64,000 bases of DNA from Roseobacter cerasinus (GTDB lineage: Bacteria > Pseudomonadota > Alphaproteobacteria > Rhodobacterales > Rhodobacteraceae), in NCBI RefSeq assembly GCF_009811755.1, contig NZ_BLIV01000004.1, positions 248,001-312,000 of the forward strand, written 5' to 3'. The notes below the pieces were generated by a model, which was given only the letters and a program-made list of their open reading frames with translations, had not been told where the DNA came from and ran no database searches. Positions 8,565 through 17,258 of the stretch are shown one piece after another. A program made the translations under genes and the position numbers. Each line of letters opens with the position of its first letter. Within the stretch, counting starts at the first letter, position 1.

Positions 8565-9491
8565 TTACTTGCGCAGCTTGAGAGAGAAGAGGCCCTGCGG
8601 GCGGATCATCAGGATGCCCACGACCACCAGCAGGGTCAGCACCTTGGCCATTGAGCCGGAGAGGAAGAACTCCATGATCGACTGCGCCTGGCTGATCGAG
8701 AAGGCGGAGGCGATGGTGCCGAGGAGCGAGCCTGCGCCGCCGAAGACCACCACGAGGAAGGTGTCGACGATATAGAGCTGCCCGGCGGTCGGTCCGGTCG
8801 AGCCGATCATCGTAAACGCCGAGCCCGCGACACCTGCCACACCACAGCCGATGCCAAAGGTCAGCCGGTCGGTCCATTCGGTGTTGATGCCGACAGCGCC
8901 TGCCATCACGCGGTTCTGATTGATCGCGCGCACCTGTTTGCCCCAGCGGGAGCGGAACATCATGATGTAGACGGCCAGTGAAATGCCCACGGCGAGCACC
9001 ATCACAAAAATGCCGTTGATCGGTACTTCAATTAGGTCGGTCAGGGGTAGGGACCCCATCATCCAATCGGGGATCGACACACCAACCTCCCGCGCACCAA
9101 AGACGCTGCGATATGTCTGCTGCAGAATGAGGCTCAACCCCCAGGTGGCCAGCAGCGTATCGAGGGGCCGTTTATAGAGGTGTCTAATCATCGCCCATTC
9201 GACGAAGAGGCCAAGCAGCCCGGAGGCGATGAACGCGAGGATCATCGCCACGAAGAAATAGATACTGAACAGTGCAGGCATGTAGTCCGCAAAGAGGTTC
9301 GACATCAGATAGGTGACGTAAGCGCCGAGGATCATGAACTCCCCATGCGCCATGTTGATCACGCCCATCTGGCCGAAGATGATCGCCAGACCCAGAGCCA
9401 TGAGCACAAAAACAGAAAACAGGATCAGCCCTGCAAAGCCCTGCATGGCGAAAATAGCGCCAAGCTCGGCCATTGAATAATCGGCAAACAT
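8565..9491 (-). CDS. urtB: Urea/short-chain amide ABC transporter permease (UrtB/LivH-like)
   Basis: 308 residues with eight or so membrane segments and the LivH-type motif 'GQMGVINMAHGEFMILGAYV'. A GGAGG ribosome site lies 6 bases before the ATG. 'ARE(V)GVSIPDWM' and 'GINTEWTDRLTFGIGCGVAGVAG' match urea-type permeases rather than branched-chain amino acid ones. Partner of UrtC. Confidence 0.92.
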   Translation of the reverse strand: MFADYSMAELGAIFAMQGFAGLILFSVFVLMALGLAIIFGQMGVINMAHGEFMILGAYVTYLMSNLFADYMPALFSIYFFVAMILAFIASGLLGLFVEWAMIRHLYKRPLDTLLATWGLSLILQQTYRSVFGAREVGVSIPDWMMGSLPLTDLIEVPINGIFVMVLAVGISLAVYIMMFRSRWGKQVRAINQNRVMAGAVGINTEWTDRLTFGIGCGVAGVAGSAFTMIGSTGPTAGQLYIVDTFLVVVFGGAGSLLGTIASAFSISQAQSIMEFFLSGSMAKVLTLLVVVGILMIRPQGLFSLKLRK

Positions 9492-9563
9492 CTCATGCCT
9501 CCGGGTGTCTTTTGGGAAAGTAGGGGCGGCCCGGGTCTGGCACCCCGGACCGCGAAACCGGCC

Positions 9564-10835
9564 TTATTGGTAGCCTTCGGGGAAGGGATCAGGCTCCACC
9601 AGGTCGGCGGTCTCGAACACAACCTCGTACTGACCATCCGCCTGCGCACGACCCACACGCGTCTTGGACCAGAGGTGATGGTTCTCATGCACTTTCACGT
9701 AGCCTTCGGGCGCGCTTGTCAGCTCGATGCCTGGGCTGGCCTCGCGCACCTTGTCGACGTCGAAGCTGCCTGCTTTTTCGACAGCGGCTTTCCAGAGCCA
9801 AGGGCCGAGATAGGCGGCTTGGGTCACGTCGCCGATCACCATGTCGTCGCCCCACATCTCCTTGAAGGCACTGACGAAAGCGAGGTTGTTTTCGTTTTCC
9901 AAGGACTGGAAATACTTCATGCAGGCATAGGCGCCGTCGATGTTCTCGCCGCCGATGCCGCGGATCTCGTCCTCGGTCACCGAGATGGTCAGCAGGATCG
10001 GCTTTTCCTTGGTCATATCGATGCCAGCCGCCTTGAGTTGCTTGTAGAAGGCAACGTTCGAGCCGCCCACAACGATGGCGTAGATCACATCGGGCTTGCG
10101 CAGACGGATCTTGTTGATGACCGAGTTGAACTGCGTATGGCCGAGCGGATAGTATTCTTCGCCCACGACCTTGCAACCGTCCATGAAGTTCTCGATGTGC
10201 TTACGTGCGATCTTGTTCGACGTGCGCGGCCAGATGTAGTCAGAGCCGAGCAGATAGAATGTCTTGGCGCCCTTCGTCTGGTTCACCCAGTCGAGACCCG
10301 CGATGATCTGCTGCGTGGCCTCCTGCCCGGTGTAGATCACGTTCGGGCTCTCTTCGAGACCTTCATAGAAGGTTGGGTAGTAGAGGAATCCATTGTGCTG
10401 CTCAAAGACCGGCAGCACCGCCTTGCGCGAGGCCGATGTCCAGCAGCCCATGACGCTCGCGACCTTGTCGTTGACCAGCAGCTTGCGCGCTTTCTCCGCA
10501 AAGGTCGGCCAGTCGGAGGCACCATCCTCCTGGATATATTCGATTTTGCGGCCCAAGATGCCGCCCTGTGCGTTGATCTGTTCAATCGCAAGCTTCTCGG
10601 CCTGCACCGAGCCGGTCTCGGAGATCGCCATAGTGCCAGTGATCGAGTGCAGAATGCCGATGGTGACCGTATCATCGGTGACCGCGAGACCGGTTGTGTT
10701 CACCTCTGCCGTCGGAAAGTCCGCCGCGCGCAGGCCCTTTGGCATGAACAGCGAGGCTGTCAGCGCCGTGCCCCCGGCAAGCACCGCCCTGCGGCTTACC
10801 CCGTTGGTTTTATTGTCAGAAATATCGTCAGACAT
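9564..10835 (-). CDS. urtA: Amide/urea ABC transporter substrate-binding protein with Tat signal
   Basis: 423 residues. The N-terminus has a twin-arginine signal (SRRAVLAGG near residues 14-22) and a hydrophobic stretch ending AAD, so the protein is exported folded to the periplasm. The rest is a type I periplasmic binding protein (Peripla_BP_5/UrtA-FmdD family, 'VTIGILHSITGTMAISETG', 'EYYPLGHTQFNSVINKI'). Because the operon ends with fmdA and fmdB, the cargo is more likely formamide or another short-chain amide (FmdD role) than urea, but the families are not separable by eye. First gene of the operon; AAGGGGG precedes the ATG. Confidence 0.92.
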   Translation of the reverse strand: MSDDISDNKTNGVSRRAVLAGGTALTASLFMPKGLRAADFPTAEVNTTGLAVTDDTVTIGILHSITGTMAISETGSVQAEKLAIEQINAQGGILGRKIEYIQEDGASDWPTFAEKARKLLVNDKVASVMGCWTSASRKAVLPVFEQHNGFLYYPTFYEGLEESPNVIYTGQEATQQIIAGLDWVNQTKGAKTFYLLGSDYIWPRTSNKIARKHIENFMDGCKVVGEEYYPLGHTQFNSVINKIRLRKPDVIYAIVVGGSNVAFYKQLKAAGIDMTKEKPILLTISVTEDEIRGIGGENIDGAYACMKYFQSLENENNLAFVSAFKEMWGDDMVIGDVTQAAYLGPWLWKAAVEKAGSFDVDKVREASPGIELTSAPEGYVKVHENHHLWSKTRVGRAQADGQYEVVFETADLVEPDPFPEGYQ

Positions 10836-10919
10836 GTTGCCCCCTTGTCAGATGCTCAAGAAATGGGCGATTCCAGATCACCCGCTGTTGGAATGATCGC
10901 GGGCAATGCTGCGGCGCAG

Positions 10920-10939
10920 TATACGTCAAATGACGTATA
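10920..10939. promoter_or_regulatory. Perfect inverted repeat in the divergent amide/kinase promoter region
   Basis: TATACGTCA (10920-10928) and TGACGTATA (10931-10939) are perfect reverse complements separated by AA. It lies 84 bases upstream of the binding-protein gene and 70 upstream of the kinase gene. The dyad symmetry and size fit a dimeric LuxR-type response regulator, and the regulator encoded at 14401 is the obvious candidate. Binding is inferred, not shown. Confidence 0.65.
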
Positions 10940-11009
10940 GGGATGCGCGTTTTGTGCACGTACTGTCATGCCAATGATAAGGGCTGGGGGAGCCTGACCA
11001 CTTTTTGCG

Positions 11010-14000
11010 ATGGCTGACGTGGGGCAGAGCATCTCCTTTCTGCATGGGAGCGGTATGGTCGCACGTCTCAAAGCCACGCGTGAAAAGCGCACCTACAATC
11101 GTTGGGTCGCCAACGAGACGATGGAGGATTTTGCGCTGCGCTATACTGCGCGGCGCGCGCGGCGTTGGAGCTATGGCCGGGTGGCAAACACCGCCATCGG
11201 GTCGATCTCCTTCCTCGCGCTGGAGGCCATTGGTGCCACCATCACGCTGACCTACGGGTTCGACACGGCGATCACTGCGATCATGCTCGTGGGTGCGATC
11301 CTGTTTCTGACCGGATTCCCGATTTCCTACTATGCTGCCAAATACGGGCTAGATATCGACCTGATGACGCGCGGGGCGGGCTTTGGCTATCTCGGCTCGA
11401 CGATCACCTCGCTGATCTACGCGTCTTTCACCTTCATCTTCTTTGCGCTGGAGGCCGCTATCCTGGCGCTTGCGCTGAAATTCACACTCGGAGTGCCTCT
11501 GTTCCTGGGCTATGTGGCCAGCTCACTGGTGGTCATCCCGTTGGTCGTGCATGGGTTTTCCAAGATCTCCACCTTTCAGGCCTGGACCCAGCCGCTTTGG
11601 GTGCTGCTACATGCGCTGCCCTTCGTGTTGCTGGCCTTTTCGGGATATGATCTGGAGATGTGGACGGGGTTTGAGGGTAACCCCGCCGTGCCCGACACCT
11701 CGCGTCTGCTGATGCTGGGTGCGGCCTCGGGGGTGGTGTTTTCGCTGGTGGCGCAGATCGGCGAGCAGGTGGATTTCCTGCGCTTTTTACCGGAACCGAA
11801 AACCCGAAGCGACAAGCGGAAATGGTGGCTGGCCCTCATCTGTGCCGGCCCCGGCTGGTCGGTGCTGGGGATGCTCAAGATGCTGGCCGGGTCCTATCTC
11901 GTCACCCTCGCCATCCGCGAAAGCGTGCCACCACAGGAGGCGACGGACCCCACGCGCATGTATCACACCGCCTTTGAACAGGTGTTGAGCTCACCCGCCC
12001 TGGTCTTAGGGTTGACGGCGATTTTTGTGATTTTGTCACAGCTGAAGATCAACGTCACCAACGCCTATGCGGGCTCCATTGCCTGGTCCAACTTCTTCTC
12101 TCGCCTGACCAAGAGCCACCCGGGCCGCGTGGTCTGGCTGGTCTTTAACGTGGCCATTGCGCTGATGCTGATGGAGCTTGGGGTCTTCACCGGGCTGGAA
12201 CACGTGCTCAGCCTCTATTCTCATGTGGCTGTGGCCTGGATCGGGGCACTGGTGGCGGATCTGGTGGTGAACAAGCCGCTGGGCCTCAGCCCCAAGGGCA
12301 TCGAATTCCGGCGCTCACATCTCTATGACGTGAACCCGGTGGGTATCGGCGCGATGGTCGTGTCCTGTGTGGTCTCGCTGCTGGCCTACGCCGGGCTGTT
12401 TGGCCCTCTGGCGCAGGCGTTCTCATCCTTCGTGGCGCTGCTGACGGCCTTCACGCTGGCGCCGATCCTCGCCTGGGCGACGGGTGGGCGCTACTATCTG
12501 GCGCGGGACGACACCGAGACGTCGGAAGAGCCTGGGCTGCAGACCTGCACGGTCTGCGAATACCGGTTCGATGCCGAGGATACGAGCCACTGCCCTTTCC
12601 ATTTCGGGCGCATATGCTCGCTGTGTTGCAGCCTCGATGCAGCATGCCAGGACCATTGCAAACCGCATGGGCGGCTAGACAAGACCGTCAGCGAAGCGCT
12701 GCACGCCGCCCTGCCGGAGCCCGTGGCCAAGGCGTTGCAGTCGCGGCTCTCGCGGTTTCTGGTCACGACCAGTGCCATTTCACTGAGTTTCGGCGTCTTG
12801 CTGCTCTTTATCCGGGGGTTTGCAGGGGCCGATACCCAAGATGCGGTCCTGACCATCATCTTCTGCATGATCCTGATTGTGATCGGCATTTCTGTCTGGA
12901 TGTTCATTCTGGTGGGCGAGAGCCGCCGCAACGCCATGGCGGAGGCGGAGCGGCAGACCGAACTGTTGCTCAAGGAAATTCGCGCCCATGACCGTACTGA
13001 ACAGGCGCTGCAACAGGCCAAGGAAAAAGCCGAGGCCGCCAATCTCGCCAAGACCCGCTATATGTCGGGCCTCAGCCATGAGCTACGCACGCCGCTGAAC
13101 GCGATCTACGGCTTTGCGCAGCTCCTTGAAAAGGACCCGGGCCTGACGGATTGGCGCGGGTCTATCACCAGCATCCGCCGGTCATCAGAACATCTCGCCG
13201 GGCTGATCGATGGCCTGCTGGACATCGCCCGGATCGAAGCGGGGCGGTTGGAGATCATGCGCGACCGCGTCAACCTGCGCGTTCTGCTACATCAGATTGC
13301 TGCGATTTTCGAAGCGGAGGCCGCCGCAAAGGGTATCGCCTTTGACTGGACGATCCGGGGACGGTTGCCGACGCTGGTGGGCACCGACGAAAAGCGTCTG
13401 CGCCAGATCATCATCAACCTGCTGTCCAACGCGATCCGCTACACCGATACCGGGCGTGTTGCGCTGGATTTGGCCTACCGCAACGAGGTTGCTCTGATCA
13501 CGGTCACCGACACCGGCATTGGCATTGAACCGCAGAACATCCCGCGCATCTGGCGGCCCTTTGAACGTGCAGGCCAGTCGGGGCAGCAAGGCTCAGGGCT
13601 CGGGCTGACGATCACCAAACTGCTGGTTGAAATCCTCGGCGGCGAGATCGATGTGGAAAGCAGCCCGGGGGAGGGCAGCATTTTTTCCGTCAAGCTCATG
13701 CTGCCATCGATCACGCCCGGTGTATTTGATCTGGAAGACCGGCGCGATGATGCCGCTTTGCCCGCATTTGTCGGCTACACCGGCCCGCGTCAGACAGTGC
13801 TGGTTGTGGATGACGACACCAACCATTTGTCTCTGGTCGAACAATTTCTCAGCCATCTCGGGTTTGTTGTGCTGATCGCCCCATCCACGGATATGGCGGA
13901 GCAGATGCTGAGCGAAGCGCGGCCTGATATCATGCTGCTGGACATCGATATGCCTGACCAGGACGGATGGTCCTTTGCGCAGGAACTGCGTTTTGGCGAC

Positions 14001-14399
14001 TGGCCGCATCTGCCGATTATTGTGATTTCAGGGCATGCGGATGAAGAGAGCGTCAGCCGACCGAAGATCGCGCTGCATGATGCGTTTATGGCGAAGCCGT
14101 TCAATCTTGACGAGCTCCTGATGCAGATCGCCGAGCTTTTGAAGCTCAAGCTGGTCCCGAAGGAGGATCAGGATACACGTGAGATCGACGCGGTCCGGCT
14201 GGGCGCCGAGGATCGGATGCGGCTGATCGAAAGTGCGTCTCTGGGCCACATCGCAGGGGTCCGCCAACAGCTGCACCGGCTGCGGGCTAAGGGGCTGTGT
14301 GATGCGGGCACGCTGCGCAAACTGGACAAGCATATGGAGCATTTCGACCTCGGAGGGATCGTGAACCTGCTGGAGGATGTCGAAGATGCGGCCCAGTGA
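11010..14399 (+). CDS. Hybrid sensor histidine kinase with NCS1 permease-type sensor domain
   Basis: 1129 residues. Residues 1-500 are a full NCS1 (nucleobase:cation symporter-1, purine/cytosine permease-like) membrane domain: 'NRWVANETMEDFALRYTARRAR', then about twelve helices. A Cys-rich stretch (about 511-553: CTVC, CP, CSLCC, CQDHC) and two more helices (about 592-635) follow. A coiled-coil leads into the HisKA domain (SHELRTPLNAI, His near residue 689), HATPase (N-box INLLSNAIRYTD; DTGIGIE; GSGLGLTI), and a receiver domain (VVDDD near 931; phospho-acceptor in LLDIDMP near 977), then a short helical tail. A permease fused to a kinase probably reads out ligand uptake or binding, as in CbrA-type sensors. 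Its divergent placement beside the amide transporter suggests an amide, urea or nucleobase-breakdown signal. An alternative start at 11055 has a GGGAG site; both are plausible. Confidence 0.9.
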   Translation: MADVGQSISFLHGSGMVARLKATREKRTYNRWVANETMEDFALRYTARRARRWSYGRVANTAIGSISFLALEAIGATITLTYGFDTAITAIMLVGAILFLTGFPISYYAAKYGLDIDLMTRGAGFGYLGSTITSLIYASFTFIFFALEAAILALALKFTLGVPLFLGYVASSLVVIPLVVHGFSKISTFQAWTQPLWVLLHALPFVLLAFSGYDLEMWTGFEGNPAVPDTSRLLMLGAASGVVFSLVAQIGEQVDFLRFLPEPKTRSDKRKWWLALICAGPGWSVLGMLKMLAGSYLVTLAIRESVPPQEATDPTRMYHTAFEQVLSSPALVLGLTAIFVILSQLKINVTNAYAGSIAWSNFFSRLTKSHPGRVVWLVFNVAIALMLMELGVFTGLEHVLSLYSHVAVAWIGALVADLVVNKPLGLSPKGIEFRRSHLYDVNPVGIGAMVVSCVVSLLAYAGLFGPLAQAFSSFVALLTAFTLAPILAWATGGRYYLARDDTETSEEPGLQTCTVCEYRFDAEDTSHCPFHFGRICSLCCSLDAACQDHCKPHGRLDKTVSEALHAALPEPVAKALQSRLSRFLVTTSAISLSFGVLLLFIRGFAGADTQDAVLTIIFCMILIVIGISVWMFILVGESRRNAMAEAERQTELLLKEIRAHDRTEQALQQAKEKAEAANLAKTRYMSGLSHELRTPLNAIYGFAQLLEKDPGLTDWRGSITSIRRSSEHLAGLIDGLLDIARIEAGRLEIMRDRVNLRVLLHQIAAIFEAEAAAKGIAFDWTIRGRLPTLVGTDEKRLRQIIINLLSNAIRYTDTGRVALDLAYRNEVALITVTDTGIGIEPQNIPRIWRPFERAGQSGQQGSGLGLTITKLLVEILGGEIDVESSPGEGSIFSVKLMLPSITPGVFDLEDRRDDAALPAFVGYTGPRQTVLVVDDDTNHLSLVEQFLSHLGFVVLIAPSTDMAEQMLSEARPDIMLLDIDMPDQDGWSFAQELRFGDWPHLPIIVISGHADEESVSRPKIALHDAFMAKPFNLDELLMQIAELLKLKLVPKEDQDTREIDAVRLGAEDRMRLIESASLGHIAGVRQQLHRLRAKGLCDAGTLRKLDKHMEHFDLGGIVNLLEDVEDAAQ

Positions 14400-14400
14400 C

Positions 14401-15282
14401 ATGAGCCAAAACTGCATCGCGCTGGTGGTGGACGACAATCCGGAGGCCTTGGGCATGGTCTCAACGGCCTTGGAGCGGAATGGCATTACCGTTCTTGTGG
14501 CCACGGACGGGCAATCCGCGATAGACCTGACGCATCGCGTGCGGCCGGATGTCATTCTGATGGATGCGGTCATGCCCGGGCTCAGCGGGTTCGAGACTTG
14601 CCGCACCCTCAAATCGGGGCCTGATGCGGTGATGGCGCCGATCATTTTCATGACCGGGTTGTCCGATCAGGAGCACATCCTCGAAGGGTTGAGTTCCGGT
14701 GGGGTCGACTACATCACCAAACCGGTGATCGTTGAGGAGCTGATCGCCCGTCTCAGCACTCACATCGCAAATTCGCGCCTGTTGCAGAGCGCGCGTGCGG
14801 CACTGGACAGCTCTGGCCGTTCGGTGCTGGCCTTTGATCTGGACGGCACGCTGCTCTGGGGGTCATCGCAGGCGAAGGAGACGTTTCGCAGCTTTGACCT
14901 CTCCCACCACGCCCCGGCCTGGAGGGCCTGGATTGCCTCTTGTGGGCGTCAGCCGGTGTCAGCCGTGCTGCCCTATGAGGTCGGGCCGCTGACATTTCAG
15001 TTCATGGGTGTGACGCCTGTGCCGGAGGTTCTGGTCAAACTCATCCTGCGATCGTCGGATCGCAAGGAGGACGTGCTGGCGCGGCAGTTTGATCTGACAC
15101 CGCGCGAGGCCGAGGTTCTGTTCTGGCTGACGCTTGGGAAGACCAACCGCGACATCAGTTCGATTCTCGGCTTGAGCGCGCGGACGGTGAACAAGCATCT
15201 GGAGCAGGTCTTTCAAAAGATGGGGATCGACAATCGCACCTCGGCTGCGGTGATGGCGGATCGGGTGCTGAACGCGCAGTAG
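14401..15282 (+). CDS. LuxR-type response regulator paired with the NCS1-kinase
   Basis: 293 residues. N-terminal receiver domain (about 5-120; acidic pair VVDDN, phospho-Asp in ILMDAVMPG, Lys in ITKPV), a middle segment of about 100 residues unlike common response regulators, containing 'LAFDLDGTLLWGSSQA', and a C-terminal LuxR HTH (about 230-290: LTPREAEVLFWLTLGKTNRDIS...RTVNKHLEQVF). It starts one base after the kinase stop, so both are co-expressed. The likely target is the inverted repeat at 10920. An in-frame ATG at 14377 would overlap the kinase gene and is less likely. Confidence 0.9.
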   Translation: MSQNCIALVVDDNPEALGMVSTALERNGITVLVATDGQSAIDLTHRVRPDVILMDAVMPGLSGFETCRTLKSGPDAVMAPIIFMTGLSDQEHILEGLSSGGVDYITKPVIVEELIARLSTHIANSRLLQSARAALDSSGRSVLAFDLDGTLLWGSSQAKETFRSFDLSHHAPAWRAWIASCGRQPVSAVLPYEVGPLTFQFMGVTPVPEVLVKLILRSSDRKEDVLARQFDLTPREAEVLFWLTLGKTNRDISSILGLSARTVNKHLEQVFQKMGIDNRTSAAVMADRVLNAQ

Positions 15283-15420
15283 GCGGCATCATGAGAGGCT
15301 CCATCAAACGGTGCTGTGACCGTTGCGCCGCAGGGCGCCGGTGATGCAGCCGCGTTAACCAAAGATCAAATGACGGCGCGGGACTCTGGTGCTAGGCTTG
15401 CCACCATAAGGAGAATCCCC

Positions 15421-15975
15421 TTGAGCCATATTTTTTCTGCCAGATCAGATGGCCCGCATTTTTCCCGCAAGCGGCAGAGCAGCGCCCCCTCCGCCACCGT
15501 GGCCTCCATTGCCTCGAAAAGCCATGCGTTGCAGGCCCGCGCGGATCAGAGTGCCGCAGTACGGCAGTTGGCGCGCTGGACGGGAAAACCGGTGCTGCAG
15601 CGTGAGGGGATGCCAGAGGAGCAAGCCTCGGGCGGTCTGCCCGCAGATCTGCGCAGCGGGGTGGAATCTCTATCCGGTATGGATATGAGCGACGTGCGGG
15701 TGCACTACAACTCAAGCGCGCCGGCACAGTTTCAGGCGCATGCCTACGCGCAGGGCAGTGATATTCATCTTGCTCCGGGGCAGGAGAAACATCTGCCGCA
15801 TGAGGCCTGGCATACCGTGCAGCAGAAACAGGGCCGCGTGCAGCCGACCCGCCAGTTGGCCGGTAGCGGTGCTGCGATCAATGACAATGTGGCGCTGGAA
15901 CGGGAAGCCGATGTGATGGGCGCGCGCGCGGCCTCCGCCCCGGCGCAAAGGGTTGCCGAGCAACGGGACGACTGA
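15421..15975 (+). CDS. DUF4157 (eCIS core domain) protein, TTG start
   Basis: 184 residues if started at the TTG at 15421, which has an AAGGAG site 7 bases upstream; longer in-frame options (GTG 15316, ATG 15370) lack one. The domain shows the DUF4157 hallmarks: 'LPADLRSGVESLSGMDMSDVRVHYNS', 'AYAQGSDIHLAPGQE', 'LPHEAWHTVQQKQGRV' with an HEXXH (HEAWH) zincin motif, and a terminal acidic 'NDNVALEREADVMG'. DUF4157 is the most frequent eCIS-associated domain and is found on or beside injected cargo. There is no additional toxin domain, so it may act as a loader, adaptor or maturation protease. Its stop overlaps the start of the channel-like gene by 1 base (TGATG). Confidence 0.85.
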   Translation: MSHIFSARSDGPHFSRKRQSSAPSATVASIASKSHALQARADQSAAVRQLARWTGKPVLQREGMPEEQASGGLPADLRSGVESLSGMDMSDVRVHYNSSAPAQFQAHAYAQGSDIHLAPGQEKHLPHEAWHTVQQKQGRVQPTRQLAGSGAAINDNVALEREADVMGARAASAPAQRVAEQRDD

Positions 15976-17258
15976 TGCGCCGATCTCAATGCCACGTCCT
16001 CCTTTGGGGTCTCTGCCTTCTTAGCTTGTTCGCGGTCTCTGCCGTGCAGGCCTGTGACGCGCCCGAGGGCCAGCACGATCTGGTGGTGGCGATCCGGTCT
16101 GCGGAACCCTTTACGTTCACCGGGCCGGACGGGTTGCCGCGGGGTTTTGCGGTGGATCTGTGGCACTCCATCTCGACGGATATCGACAAGACGACGGCTT
16201 TTGTGAATTGCGACAGCATTGACGCGCAGGAGGCCGCTCTGCGGCGCGGCAGCGTCGATGTGGTCATCTCGCCGCTGACAATCACGGCCGAACGGATGCT
16301 GACCTATGACTTCAGCCAGCAGTATCTGTCGTCGGGGCTGACGCTAGCCGTGGCGCAATCGGGGGCCATCGATTTTGAGGTGGCCATCAACACCATAAGC
16401 GAAACCGTGTTTCAGCCGACGGTGGCGCGGGCGATCATTCTCTTCCTGCTGCTTAATCTGGTCACGGCGTTTCTGCTGCGGGCGCTGATGCGCAGCCTAC
16501 CGGATGGGTTGGACGACCATGGCGAGGTTGGCCGGTTTCGCGCCTCGACGGCCTATATGCTGGAAGCTGTCGCGCGCACCTCTGGTCTCAAAGGGGTTGG
16601 CGATGGGTTCCGCACATTGCTGGGCAAGGTGTTCGAGATGGTGATGGCCGTGGTCGGCACCGCGCTGTCGGCGATGATACTGGGCGTGATCACATCGGCC
16701 TTTGTCGGCGCGATTGGAGAGAACCCGCCCGTCTCCGCGCAGGCGCTGCCGGGGATGAGCATCGCCGTTTTGCGCTGCTCTACTGCGCAGGAGTTTCTGC
16801 GGCAGGAGGTGACCGAAGCGGCCTTTCGCGCCGATGAGGACAGCGCGGAGCAGGAGGGGTTGATGGCGCGGGCGGCCTGGCTTGACTGTGCGGCGCATCA
16901 GGCGGACAACATGCGCAAGGTAGATGCAATGCCACAGGATGGGCTGCCGGGTGGCTTCATACTGACACCGACGTGGAAAGAGGCGGTGGAGCAGCTCTAT
17001 CAGGGTAAGGTGGAGGCGGTGCTGGGGGATTGGGTCGCGTTGTCTTACCTGTCGCGCCGTGCGCCTTACGACGGGCAGGTCAGTGTACAGAACAGCGTCT
17101 ACCGCAACGAGCCCTATGGCTGGGCGATCACGCGGGCGGGTGGCAATGAGGAGCTGCGCCGCGCCATTGACAGCGCGCTGATTGTGCGGATGCGCGACAC
17201 CGATTGGCGCAAGCGCATCGAAAACACCTTGGGCTCGGGGGCGATTGCGCCGAACTGA
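15975..17258 (+). CDS. Ionotropic glutamate receptor-like ligand-gated channel candidate
   Basis: 427 residues. Order of parts: signal peptide (1-27), first lobe of a bacterial SBP_bac_3 binding domain (about 33-135, 'LVVAIRSAEPFTFTGPDGLPRGFAVDLW', 'GSVDVVISPLTITAERMLTYDFS'), a membrane helix (about 146-168), a 50-residue re-entrant-like segment, a second long helix (about 218-247), then the second binding lobe (about 255-420). This S1-M1-P-M2-S2 order is that of prokaryotic iGluR channels (GluR0 type). The classical TVGYGD filter is missing; 'SGLKGVGDGF' occupies the region. Two Cys pairs are possible in the lobes. It is translationally coupled on both sides. Alternative: a binding protein with a membrane insertion that only senses. 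Confidence 0.7.
   Translation: MRRSQCHVLLWGLCLLSLFAVSAVQACDAPEGQHDLVVAIRSAEPFTFTGPDGLPRGFAVDLWHSISTDIDKTTAFVNCDSIDAQEAALRRGSVDVVISPLTITAERMLTYDFSQQYLSSGLTLAVAQSGAIDFEVAINTISETVFQPTVARAIILFLLLNLVTAFLLRALMRSLPDGLDDHGEVGRFRASTAYMLEAVARTSGLKGVGDGFRTLLGKVFEMVMAVVGTALSAMILGVITSAFVGAIGENPPVSAQALPGMSIAVLRCSTAQEFLRQEVTEAAFRADEDSAEQEGLMARAAWLDCAAHQADNMRKVDAMPQDGLPGGFILTPTWKEAVEQLYQGKVEAVLGDWVALSYLSRRAPYDGQVSVQNSVYRNEPYGWAITRAGGNEELRRAIDSALIVRMRDTDWRKRIENTLGSGAIAPN

Noticed and set aside
7699-8877. 392-codon minus-strand open frame overlapping urtB and urtC
   Set aside because: Out-of-frame reading of two permease genes; Arg/Gly/His-rich and lacking hydrophobic helices.
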